The notes under the pieces: generated by a model
Seen by the model: the letters and a program-made list of their open reading frames with translations, nothing else
Databases searched by the model: none
Told to the model about the DNA's origin: nothing
Source of the DNA: Hyphochytrium catenoides
Taxonomy: Eukaryota; Sar; Hyphochytriomycetes; Hyphochytriales; Hyphochytriaceae
DNA length: 10,483 bases
NCBI GenBank assembly: GCA_900088475.1
Contig: FLMG01004389.1
Coordinates: forward strand, 1-10,483
Direction: 5' to 3'
Shown: positions 1 to 6,873 of the stretch, in pieces
Layout of the letters: the number at the start of each line of letters is the position of its first letter
Numbering within the stretch: position 1 is the first letter of the stretch
Made by a program: the position numbers and the translations under genes

Positions 1-126
1 GAGAGAGAGAGAGAGAGAATACAAGGAAAGAAAATGGGATGCGCCAGAGAGTGTGAGAAAAGAAAGAGAGAGAGAGAGAGAGAGTGGGAGGACAACAGAC
101 AGAGAGAAAGAGAAAGTGAGACAAGG

Positions 127-158
<32 letters not shown>

Positions 159-270
159 AGGAAGAGAGAGAAAGAGAGAGAAAGAGAGAGAAATGGAGAG
201 AAGGTAATGAAAAAAAAGGAGGGGAGAAGAGGAGGAGGCGGAGAGAAGAAGAGAGAGAACAGAGAAGAAG
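1..270 (+). repeat. GA-rich simple sequence, including (GATA)4
   Basis: Almost pure purine on the plus strand: (GA)9 at the very start, further GA runs, a GATA tetranucleotide run at about 128-143 followed directly by GA to 160, then GAAA/GAG/GGA mixtures. On the minus strand this is downstream of a splice donor, so it probably lies in an intron of the ankyrin gene. No exon is recognisable in it. Confidence 0.8.
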
Positions 271-276
271 CCTAAC

Positions 277-448
277 CTTGACCGCAGCAAACATGAGGGG
301 AGTAAAGCCTTCGCTGTCCTGCGGAAGTCAGCAGACCGTTGAGCCACTCCATTTGTCAGAAGAGAAGAAAGAAAGAGAGAGAGAGAGAGAAGAGAGAGAA
401 AGAATGAGAGGGAGAGACCGAGAGAGAGGGAGAGAGAGACAGACAGAC

Positions 449-483
<35 letters not shown>

Positions 484-702
484 GAGAGAAAGAGAAAAGA
501 TGAGGGAAAGAGAGGGAGAGAGACACTGATACAGAGGAAGAGAGTAAGAAAGAGCGTGACTGAGAGAGAAATAGAGAGAGAGAGACAGAGAGAGAGGTGA
601 TCACAGGAGGATTTCTCAGAAGCAAGTCTCACCTGGGCCTTGGGATTGATGTCGGCCTTCTTCAACAGCTCCTTACTGTCCGAAGAAAGAAAAAGAAAAA
701 GA

Positions 703-752
<50 letters not shown>

Positions 753-3130
753 GTACGGAAGGAGAGTGAAGAGAAAGAGAGAGCGAGCGTTGAGGGATTT
801 GTTGATAATAGAAAGAGAAAGTGATCATGAGCGATAGAGAGATTGTGTCAACCCACGGAGGAAAAGAAGGGCAAAACCTTTCTTTTCCGTTGTCTCTCCC
901 TTTGACTCTCTCTCCCCGATCTCTCTCCTCTCATGACGACGACGTCCGCTTTCTTTCTTCCTTACATGAGCTTCTTGTGTCCAGAAGCGATGGCGTGATG
1001 GAGACACGTTTGTCCTGAAACCGCTCTCTCTTCTCTCGCTTCTTCATGCTTCTCTCTTTCTTTGTCTGCTGCGCCCATTTCTTTCTCTCTTCTCTGCTTG
1101 ACGTCTGGAAGGTTTACATCGGCGCCTTTGCGGAGGAGGATCGGGATCACCTTATAGCTGCCCTAATAGGAGAGAGCGAAGTGAGAGAGAGAGAGAGACA
1201 GGAGCAGAGAGAGAGAGAGAGAGAGAGAGAGGGACAGACCAAAGAGAAAATGGAAGAGCAAGTTAGAGAGAACCAGAGAAGAGAAATAATAGGAATGGCC
1301 TTCCATCATCTCATTCAGCACCAGCAATGAAATTGCAGCGGCAGACAGAGACGGAGAGCCCTAGACCTTGAGCAGGAGAGATGAGAGAGAAAGAGCAGAG
1401 AGAGAGAAAGTGAGAGAGCAAAGAGAGAGAGAGGGAGCAAAAAAGAAATGAAGAAGACAGCATTTAAAAGAGCGGATGAAGGCATCCTTGTCCCTCGTGG
1501 AGGGTAGTAACTAACATTATTAGAAAGAGAGAAAGGTCGAGATGAAGAGAGAGACACAAACAAGAGAGAGAGAGAGAGAGAGAGTATGATGAAGAAAAAG
1601 TGAGAAAAAATGAAGTGAGAGTGCTCTGGTTTTCCTCCTCTCTCTTACCCTGACGATGGCAGAGGAGAGAAGCGTCATTCCCGCGTCAGTGTAAGAATTG
1701 ATAAAGTCGTCCTGCCCTCTAACATCCTCATAAGCGATGTCTTCTTTTCTCTTCTCTCCTCTCGTCTCCTCCTGTTGGCCGCCGTCCCCTCTCTCTTCGT
1801 CTTCTTCTTCATCATCTGCTTCTTCTCTCTCTTTCTCTCTCTCTCTTGTCCTCCCTCTGCTAGCGAGTCTCTTGTCTCTAACCAGCACTTCCATCAGCAG
1901 CGGCTCATCGGCTTCAATGATCTCTTCAGCGCTGAGAGACACAGGAGGAGGGGATACTGCGCTTTCACCACAGGAGAGGGAGAGAGAGAGAGAGAGAGAG
2001 ATACACAGAGAGAGAGGGAAGACAAGACGGAGAGAAAGAGGATTAAAAGACAGAGAGAGAGTTAGAGAGTACGAAAAGAGAGAGAGAGAAGGATGAATAT
2101 GGTTGTGGAAAGACCAAGAACAAAAAAAAGAGGATTAGATCAACGGGTAAGGGACAGGCAGCAAACGATGAGAGGAAGCATGAGTTAGAAAGATACACGC
2201 CAGAGAGAGAAGAAAGAGATGAATAAAGAGAAAGAGAGAAAGAGAGAGAGAGAGAGAGAGAGTGGAGAGTAGACCGTACAGCTAGTCAGGAACCAATCGG
2301 AAACTTAAGGGCGGCCAAAGAACAAAAAGAGGAAAGTGAGATGTCACCATCCATCTCTCTCTCTTCCCTCTCTCTCTCTCTCTCCTCCCCCTTCCTCTTA
2401 TAACACTCTCGCTTTCTGTTTCTCTGTCCTTCTCCATATCTTTTTTCTCTCTCTTTCGGAAGACGACTGCTTTCGGCCCCCGTGCTCGACAAATAGTTCC
2501 ACTCCTCTCTTCTTACCTCTCAGTCTTTCTAAGAGCTTGAAGGCCAGGAGCGTGCTTGCAACTTTTTTTGAGCCTCCGGTACCACCGACTCTCTCTGAAG
2601 TTTCTCTTTTCTCTTTCCTTGTTTCTCTCTCTCTGTCTCTCTCTCCTTCTGTCTCTCTCTCCCTGTTCCATTCTAAGAACTATCCGTCTTTGAAGGCGGC
2701 GGAGAGAGTCTTCTCTCTCTTCATATTCTTGCAGGACTTGCGCTACATCAGAGGCATTATACCCTCGAAGACCTCCTTTAGGCCTCTTCTCTTCTCTTTC
2801 GTTCTCCTTCGTCTTCTCTCCTTCTTCTTTCTCTCGCTTCTCCCTGGCTTTCACTTCCTCTTTCTTTTTCTGCTCTATGACTTTGTGTCTCCATCTCTCC
2901 TGACATTGAATTCTTTCCTCTCTTGTCCACTCTCCTGGCCACCAGTCTTCCCGCTCTGGAGAAGAGAGAGAAACAGCAGAGGAGGAACGGGAGCGAGCTC
3001 TCCTCTCTTCTTTCGCTCCTTCCTCCTGCTCTTGTTGGCCATATTCATTCTTCTCTCTCTCTTGTCGTCCTTCTTCCTGCGGATCTACTTTGCTTCCCTT
3101 TGTTTTTATGGTTAAAGAAGCAAGGACCAT
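277..3130 (-). CDS. Ankyrin-repeat protein with Glu/Arg-rich N-terminal arm, multi-exon, 3' end outside window
   Basis: Spliced model read on the minus strand. Exon 1 is 2517-3130. Short exons follow at 1883-1931, 1649-1711, 1322-1360, 1103-1162 (possibly fused to the next), 966-1014, 633-675 and 277-318. The joins from 1016 down to 277 are convincing: GQTCLHHAIASGHKKL, then a split Ile codon, then KELLKKADINPKAQ, then DSEGFTPLMFAAVK. These follow the ankyrin consensus (G-TPLH-AA--GH---V--LL--GAD-N). An earlier repeat carries YKVIPILLRKGADVNLPD, and DDFINSYTDAGMTLLSSAI is another. Exon 1 ends in phase 2 at a GTAAGA donor and exon 2 starts with the one base needed. Ankyrin repeats bind partner proteins; the partner here is unknown. 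The model is weak between 1361 and 1648, where one repeat-half exon is expected but not cleanly found. The last donor (GTTAGG, 271-276) leads to exons beyond position 1. Confidence 0.72.
328..626 (+). repeat. GA simple-sequence block with AG run at 453-479
   Basis: Imperfect GA/GAAA/GACA repeats fill the minus-strand intron between the exons at 277-318 and 633-675. The longest pure run is about 27 nt (453-479). Open frames here are Arg-Glu or Leu-Ser dipeptide artefacts of the repeat. Confidence 0.8.
711..748 (+). repeat. (GA)18-19 microsatellite
   Basis: An uninterrupted GA run of about 37 nt, inside the minus-strand intron between the exons at 633-675 and 966-1014. It is preceded by GAAA units. 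On the sense strand it provides a long polypyrimidine stretch roughly 35 nt upstream of the CGGACAG acceptor. Confidence 0.9.
1016..1102 (-). other. 87-nt stop-free segment inside an ankyrin repeat (retained intron or insertion)
   Basis: The minus-strand frame runs without a stop from VNLPD into GQTCLHH through 29 extra residues rich in Arg, Glu and Lys. Removing exactly these 87 nt gives a more compact repeat. The segment starts GTCAAG, but the nearest CAG acceptor would shift the frame by one base. An in-frame AG nine bases earlier would leave four extra residues (RAVS). It is therefore either an expansion that inserted into the loop between repeats, or an intron with an imperfect border that is tolerated when retained. 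Confidence 0.5.
1170..1310 (+). repeat. GA-rich intron filler
   Basis: GA runs (notably about 1207-1231) fill most of the minus-strand intron between the exons at 1103-1162 and 1322-1360. The sense strand is polypyrimidine leading to the CTATTAG acceptor at 1163-1169. Confidence 0.7.
1443..1512 (-). other. Possible missing ankyrin half-repeat exon
   Basis: A short unique island sits between GA tracts. One minus-strand frame reads DKDAFIRSFK, which lines up with the second helix of an ankyrin repeat following the preceding exon (...SSAIVR). No canonical GT/AG pair gives the right phase on both sides: the only nearby donor (GTCTTC) leaves one extra base. It could be an exon with a non-consensus border, or a decayed one. 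Confidence 0.3.
1712..1882 (-). other. 171-nt stop-free, multiple-of-three intron candidate in the ankyrin gene
   Basis: It lies between the exon ending MEVL and the exon starting DDFINS. It has a GTTAGA donor (1877-1882) and a GGCAG acceptor (1712-1716). It is exactly 57 codons long and has no stop in the gene's frame, so unspliced RNA would still be translated with an acidic/basic low-complexity insert (Glu, Asp, Arg, Gly, Gln). Its sense strand is purine-rich, unlike most other introns of this gene, which are pyrimidine-rich. Confidence 0.5.
1932..2516 (-). other. Predicted 585-nt intron 1 of the ankyrin gene
   Basis: Donor GTAAGA lies at 2511-2516 and acceptor TCTCAG just above 1931. The phase is compatible (two bases carried over, one supplied). 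Inside are GA runs at 1978-2000 and about 2238-2262, a less repetitive patch at 2095-2215, and a sense-purine patch at 2340-2460. That patch is an open frame of Arg/Glu-type residues without an ATG; it gives the wrong phase with every donor I can find, so I treat it as intronic. Confidence 0.5.
2517..3130 (-). CDS. First coding exon of the ankyrin gene: charged 204-residue arm
   Basis: This open frame starts at an ATG with A at -3 and G at +4, and an in-frame TAG lies about 45 nt upstream. Composition is extreme: runs of Glu, Arg and Lys, probably a charged single helix or coiled coil. Less repetitive patches stand out. One is tryptophan-rich (EDWWPGEWTREERIQ, about residues 61-75). Another is YNASDVAQVLQEYEER (124-139), which looks like a folded or helical binding segment. 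A third is basic (SRWYRRLKKSCKH, 181-193). The frame reaches a stop just past a GTAAGA donor (2511-2516), so it can be a separate 205-residue gene or exon 1 of the ankyrin gene. The phase match with the exon at 1883-1931 favours the latter. I recognise no named domain. Confidence 0.55.
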
Positions 3131-3333
3131 GCTTCTTCTCCTTTTATGTTTTCTCTCTCTCTATTTCTCTCTCTGGGCCACGGTCTTCTCAATGGAGGAC
3201 CACCTCAGCTAGAGAGAAAGGAGGAGAGAGAGAGAAGGGGGGGGGGCCGGGGGAGAGAGAGAGAGAGAGAGAGCGATCTTCCCGACTCTGTTACACTGAT
3301 GTCTTGGTGGTAGCCCTTTCCATCTCTCCTGCG
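3131..3333. other. Upstream flank of the ankyrin gene: CT then GA repeat, G run
   Basis: The flank holds a CATAAAAG element 11 nt before the ATG (3141-3148 on the complement), then CT repeats. A plus-strand GA block follows with a run of nine G at about 3239-3247, CC, five G, then (GA)n to about 3273. 3274-3333 is unique sequence without a supported gene. The G run beside a pure purine repeat is the most G-skewed spot in the window. Confidence 0.5.
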
Positions 3334-3484
3334 TCACATCCCTAATTTACTTTGGGCTCTCTCTCTCTCTGTCTCTCCTTCCGTCACCAATTTTGACTGA
3401 TGTTCTTTCCTAGGATCCTCTCTCGTCCTTGGTCGAAGAAGGATTCCTGCTGTCTTCTCCTCCTTGTCTCTGTTCTTAATACTC
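3334..3484 (-). CDS. Possible charged exon, unrecognised
   Basis: A minus-strand frame reads SIKNRDKEEKTAGILLRPRT and then REDPRKEHQSKLVTEGETER before a stop at 3334-3336. It follows a long sense-pyrimidine stretch (3490-3770) and a CCGAG boundary, like the exons of the neighbouring gene. It has no ATG of its own, so it would have to be an internal or terminal exon. It could belong to a 5' extension of the ankyrin gene or to another transcript, or be chance. Function unknown. Confidence 0.22.
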
Positions 3485-3840
3485 GGAGAAATAGGAAAGG
3501 ATAGCGGGGCGGAGAGGGAGAGAGGATGAGAGAGAGAAAGAAAGAGAGAGAGAGAGAGAGAGGGAGAGAGAGGAGAAGGGAATACAAGAAGAGAAGGTGA
3601 GCCACCCATGAGAAAGTGTGAGAAAGAAGGCGGACTTCCGAACTCAAACCAGAGAGAGAGGAGAGGGCGATGAGGGTCTAAGAGAGAGCAAAGGAGAGAG
3701 AGAAGGGAACACCACGGGAGAGGCGCGAGGAGGAGGAGGGCGGGGTGAAGAGAGAGAGAGAGAGACATACATTCAAAGGAGAGAAGAGACAGAGCACTGA
3801 CGGACCGAAAGAGAGAGAAAAAGAAAAGGAGGGGACGAAA
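3485..3840 (+). repeat. GA simple-sequence block
   Basis: GA, GAAA, GGAG and GACA mixtures with a pure run at about 3541-3562. Apparent open frames on either strand are dipeptide repeats (Arg-Glu on plus, Ser-Leu on minus). I see no supported gene. Confidence 0.75.
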
Positions 3841-3961
3841 GGACAGTAGCCGGTAACGTTAACATACAGTAACGGCTCTTCTAAGTGCAATGGGGGGAAA
3901 GGAGAGAGGACAGCCCAGAGATAGAGCGGCTAACGGCTAAACAGTATAATCGTAAGAATCC
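3841..3961. promoter_or_regulatory. Unique intergenic patch with three AACG-type motifs
   Basis: A repeat-free stretch between GA-rich and CTT-rich blocks. It carries the palindrome TAACGTTA (about 3853-3860) and two TAACGG motifs (about 3870 and 3930), the second followed by CTAAAC. TAACGG resembles the YAACKG core bound by Myb-type factors in several eukaryotes. Calling it a regulatory region is inference from composition and position only. Confidence 0.2.
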
Positions 3962-4369
3962 ATGCTGCTTCTCTTCTGTCATGCTGCTTCGCTAATCTCC
4001 TCTCAGTTGTCTCGTCGCCGTTCTTCTTCTTTCTCCTTCTTCCTTTTCTTCTTTCTTCTTCTTCTTCCCCCGTTCTCGTCAACCTTGTTCTCTACTCTTA
4101 CTCCTTCGTCAACCCGCACTCCTCCTCCTCCTCCGCGGTCTTCCTCCTCTATCTTCTTCTCTTACTATTCCCTTCTTTTTGTTCCCCCTTATTTCTGCTT
4201 CTCTTTTCTGGCTCTGTGGGTCCTCGTCTTTGCCCCTTCTTCTCTTAGATCTTCACGTCTTGTTCTCTTCCCCTAAAGCTGCTTCTTTAGCTCTGAAGAG
4301 GTGAAGTCCCCTGTGCGTGATGAGGGACTTGTCTAATAACAAGAGTGAAAGAAGCATCTCCTCCATCAT
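3962..4369. other. CTT/CT-rich stretch, no supported gene
   Basis: A plus-strand open frame from an ATG at 3962 to 4276 encodes almost only Ser, Leu, Phe and Pro because of CTT/TTC repeats. The reverse strand is Lys/Arg/Glu-like but broken by stops. 4277-4369 is unique and non-coding as far as I can see. I treat the open frame as a repeat artefact, although a hydrophobic protein cannot be excluded. Confidence 0.4.
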
Positions 4370-4853
4370 TCAACCCTCGTCCGCGGTCTTTTTATCTCCT
4401 CTAAAGTCTTCTCTTATCTTCTTCTCTGCTGAGATGATCTTCCGGTGAGGCTGCGCCATCCCCGTAGTATCAAGATAGGAGGCGGGCACAGGGTCAACAA
4501 CAAGGGGCGAGCAAGCTCTGCCTCGACGGCTGATACAAAGACGCCAACGCTCACGTGTGACGCTATGGCCAAGCTCTAAACGGAGACTTTCGGAGAAGCA
4601 TGATTGACCTACTACCCATTCATCGCCACCACTGGACGAGAAAGAAAAAGAACCCGTGCTGCCCCATCGCATGCGCGTTTGAACAGCTCCTCGCCAGCAG
4701 CGAGACGTCTTCCCGCCTCCCCTTTCTAGTTAATAAATGGGTTAGCGGGTTTTCTCGTTCTGCTGCTGCCGCTTTGCCACACTGCTGAAGAGGCGAATGA
4801 CAACTTAGCTTAGCTCCTTCATCTTCGGATAACAAGTGAACCTTCTTCCCCAT
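4370..4853 (-). CDS. Unrecognised minus-strand coding region, two overlapping ATG frames
   Basis: Two non-repetitive open frames overlap on the minus strand. One starts at ATG 4853 (MGKKVHLLSEDEGAKLS...) and stops at 4620. The other starts at ATG 4672, in a different frame, and gives 100 residues ending at 4370. It includes ERWRLCISRRGRACSPLVV and ends AEKKIREDFRGDKKTADEG. Both have balanced amino-acid composition, unlike repeat-derived frames. A short pyrimidine stretch ending in CCAG lies between them (near 4637), but the 23-nt gap to the nearest phase-compatible donor is too short for a normal intron, so I cannot give a firm exon structure. No domain is recognised. One frame may be a shadow of the other. 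Confidence 0.33.
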
Positions 4854-5063
4854 GTTTGCTAAGCCTAATGAGAATTGCCTGCGTACTTGAACTTCCCTTT
4901 TCTAGTCCTTTGCCTTGTTGATTATCTACGTCCATTCCTCCTGCCGTCCTTTAATAATAGAATCAGTGGCTTCATCGTCTTTCTCTACCTAGTAGTCTAG
5001 TCAATGCCAATCAGATCTCAAGGAACTTAATTAGAACAAGAGTGTTGTCCGCCGCAACTAGCT
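4854..5063. other. Unique spacer, no gene seen
   Basis: A low-repeat, fairly AT-rich stretch with stops in all frames. It lies between the start of a possible minus-strand gene and the start of a possible plus-strand gene, so it would be a shared promoter region if both are real. I see no clear motif. Confidence 0.4.
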
Positions 5064-5627
5064 ATGGCCCGGTCCGGGCCCTTGAGTGAAGAAGTAGTAC
5101 CTCTTCTGGTCTCAGCGGCAGCTTCTGGTCCCGCCGCTGCTAATAATATAGTCTCTCGCTTGATAATGAAGAAGACTAGTCCCACAGGTGACGATATCCT
5201 ACTCTTCTTCCTGGCCCTGTCCTTTTCTTCTTCTTCAATGCTGCTGGGAGCACCACGCAGCGTCGTAGGAATCCTGTGCCCAAACAGAAAAAAGGATACC
5301 AAGCGCAATAACTTCTTCCTGCTGCACGGCCGCTCTTTGTGGGTTGGCTCTTTCTTCTTCTCTCTCTTCTTTCTTTCTTCTCTTCATCTTCTGGTCACTC
5401 TTCTCTTCCTTCTTGGGTCTCCTATCGCCTCCTCTATACCCAGCTACCTACCAGCCCAACAAAGGGAAGAAGATGATGCACTCACTCCGTCCATTTCCCT
5501 TTTCAAAGAGAAAAGAGAAGTGCACTTGTACGACGTCGTTAGTACATTTACTGTGTACAACTATGGCCTTGGCCGACGAACAATTTGGTCGTTACATTTT
5601 GGTGGATTTGTCTTGTGGGTGAAGTGA
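5064..5627 (+). CDS. Unrecognised plus-strand gene: membrane protein or three-exon soluble protein
   Basis: ATG 5064 sits in good context (G at -3, G at +4) and opens MARSGPLSEEVVPLLVSAAA. The uninterrupted frame encodes 187 residues with two strongly hydrophobic stretches (about residues 44-60 and 93-120) that would make it a membrane protein. Those same stretches look like introns: 5188-5268 (GTGACG...TAG, 81 nt) and 5339-5443 (GTGGGT...CCCAG, 105 nt). Both are pyrimidine-rich, a multiple of three and stop-free. With both removed, a protein of about 125 residues remains, with KREVHLYDVVSTFTVYNYG near its end. The other two frames near 5560-5620 are also open, one as MALADEQFGRYILVDLS. No family is recognised; I cannot choose between the models. 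Confidence 0.38.
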   Translation: MARSGPLSEEVVPLLVSAAASGPAAANNIVSRLIMKKTSPTGDDILLFFLALSFSSSSMLLGAPRSVVGILCPNRKKDTKRNNFFLLHGRSLWVGSFFFSLFFLSSLHLLVTLLFLLGSPIASSIPSYLPAQQREEDDALTPSISLFKEKREVHLYDVVSTFTVYNYGLGRRTIWSLHFGGFVLWVK

Positions 5628-5639
5628 AAGGAAAGAATG

Positions 5640-5836
5640 ACCGAAGAAAGAGGAAACGGACGGGAGGAGGAGGAGAGACGCAGGAGGGGAACGGGGGGAA
5701 GAGAGAGCAAGAGAGAGAGAGAGATCAGAGAGAGAGAGAGAGAGAGACAAGAGCAAAGATAGAGGAGAAGAGAGAGTGTGAAAGAGAGAGAGAGAGAGGG
5801 AAAGGAAAATAGAGCAAAATAGGAGAAGGGAGAGAT
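5640..5836 (+). repeat. GA-rich block between candidate exons
   Basis: GA runs with GGAG and GAAA units. One plus-strand frame is open through it as Arg/Glu-rich sequence to a TAG at 5810-5812. If the flanking frames belong to one plus-strand gene this is an intron or a low-complexity insert. Confidence 0.5.
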
Positions 5837-6082
5837 GTGAAGAAGAGAGAGATCTGGCATCCCAAACAGAAGAAGAAGCAGTGTGACAAGCAGGTGCTGA
5901 TCCACGGCTTGGCCCCAGTGGCGGCCCTGACTTCCCCTTTACACCACGTCCTCTATCTAGAAATTTATGGCTGGCTTCTCTTTGATACCAAGGGAAAAGA
6001 TGGTGGCAAAAAGGAGATGGGAAGGCGGGGAGCAGCTTCAGATGAGCGGCCGAAAAGGATCAGCAGTCTGTTCTCCTTTTAG
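5837..6082 (+). CDS. Probable terminal exon of an unrecognised plus-strand gene
   Basis: This open frame has no ATG near its start, so it needs an upstream exon. It reads IWHPKQKKKQCDKQVLIHG, then LAPVAALTSPLHHVLYLEIY, then a Gly/Lys-rich tail (DTKGKDGGKKEMGRRGAAS) and a stop at 6080-6082. The composition is balanced and the hydrophobic core looks protein-like. Joining to MALADEQFGRYILVDLS (5563-5620) is possible by phase (donor GTGAAG at 5620, acceptor AAGAG). Joining to the 5064 gene is also possible. Neither join has a proper polypyrimidine tract. Function unknown. Confidence 0.33.
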   Translation: MKKREIWHPKQKKKQCDKQVLIHGLAPVAALTSPLHHVLYLEIYGWLLFDTKGKDGGKKEMGRRGAASDERPKRISSLFSF

Positions 6083-6480
6083 GGTGCCCCTCTCCTCGCC
6101 TCTTTTGCACATTTGGTGAAGGAAGAAAATAGGGAGAGGAGTCAGGCAGATGGAGAATAGCCATAAAAGAGAGGAAGAAGGAGCGGGTGCTTCTTCTGCC
6201 TCTCGCTAGCTGTTTCCCTAAGAGATGGAGCAAATGTGACTAGTGTGGGACAGGTTCATAAATGGCACCAGTAGGTCAGGAGAATTGAGGCGTGACACTC
6301 GCCATGGTAGGAAGTTACAATGCGTTTCTCTTCTCTCTTTCTTGTTCTCTCTTCTTTCACGTTCTGCTCGCCAACAGTGGTGCCTAGGTCCTGCCCATCA
6401 GCTGCCGTTGCAGAAGTGTTCGTGAGAGCAGTGGTCAAGGGAGACCGAGGGCCAGCCAGAAGCGGGAGGAGAGCGAGAAA
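6083..6480. other. Low-repeat region, possible exons unresolved
   Basis: The region contains a CT-rich patch at 6320-6360 followed by AG sites at 6376, 6385, 6400 and 6412. A plus-strand frame after the first reads AAVAEVFVRAVVKGDRGPAR before a stop at about 6484. The opposite strand is also open and balanced (PLTTALTNTSATAADGQDL). One of these may be an exon; I cannot tell which strand. Confidence 0.2.
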
Positions 6481-6627
6481 ATGAGAGAGAGAGAAACTTT
6501 TATGGCAGAGAGAGAGAGAGAGGCAAGCAAGAGACAGGACCAGATGGTGGCCGCCGGACACCACTACCACTATCGCCAGCGGGTCATGAGGAGGAGTTAC
6601 TCAGTCTTGTTGAGGGAAAGAAGATAG
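6481..6627 (+). CDS. Short 48-residue open frame, basic and His/Tyr-containing
   Basis: ATG 6481 to TAG 6625-6627. The first half is Arg/Glu repeat sequence. The second half is unique and basic, with AAGHHYHYRQRVMRRSYSV. The frame is also open upstream to a TAG at 6383-6385, so this may instead be the 3' end of a longer exon entered from an acceptor near 6400. Small ORF or exon tail; no family recognised. Confidence 0.2.
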   Translation: MRERETFMAEREREASKRQDQMVAAGHHYHYRQRVMRRSYSVLLRERR

Positions 6628-6873
6628 TCCAATGCTGTCTCCTGCTGTCAGGCCAGCACTTCTCTTTGACTTCTAGTATTAGATAAGCTTAGGAATCTCT
6701 ATAACTATTCTCTCTTTTCTTGACCTATTCCTTCTCTTTCTCCCGTTTATGCTGCTGTGGCTGGGCAGGCGTTACTGGGATGTGCAGATAGATCAGATGA
6801 CTGACGCAGAAGGATGCGCATGATGAAGAACTCCTCAAGAGCTCTGACCTTCTCAGAGGAGTGAAGCTTGTTA
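6628..6873. other. Spacer with possible exon fragments
   Basis: A pyrimidine-rich run at 6700-6745 leads to a GGGCAG site (about 6768). Downstream, one plus frame reads KDAHDEELLKSSDLLRGVKL without stops (about 6812-6870). None of the possible donors gives the phase needed by the exon-like sequence ending at 7140, so I leave it unassigned. Confidence 0.2.

Noticed and set aside
278-529. Plus-strand open frame rich in Arg-Glu dipeptides
   Set aside because: It is translation of GA repeats and overlaps a minus-strand ankyrin exon (277-318) that has splice borders and family consensus.
356-625. Minus-strand Ser-Leu repeat frame
   Set aside because: Pure CT-repeat translation within a predicted intron; no ATG and no unique sequence.
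2343-2463. Extra purine-rich exon within intron 1 of the ankyrin gene
   Set aside because: A CAG acceptor gives a readable frame from exon 1, but every downstream donor leaves the wrong phase for the exon at 1883-1931.
2460-2590. Alternative minus frame after an ACTTCAG acceptor reading VGGTGGSKKVASTLLAFKLL
   Set aside because: Protein-like, but it would end in phase 1 at the GTAAGA donor and not match the next exon, whereas the long exon-1 frame does.
3962-4276. ATG-started plus frame of Ser/Leu/Phe/Pro
   Set aside because: Composition follows directly from CTT/CT repeats; no domain, and no sign of selection on the frame.
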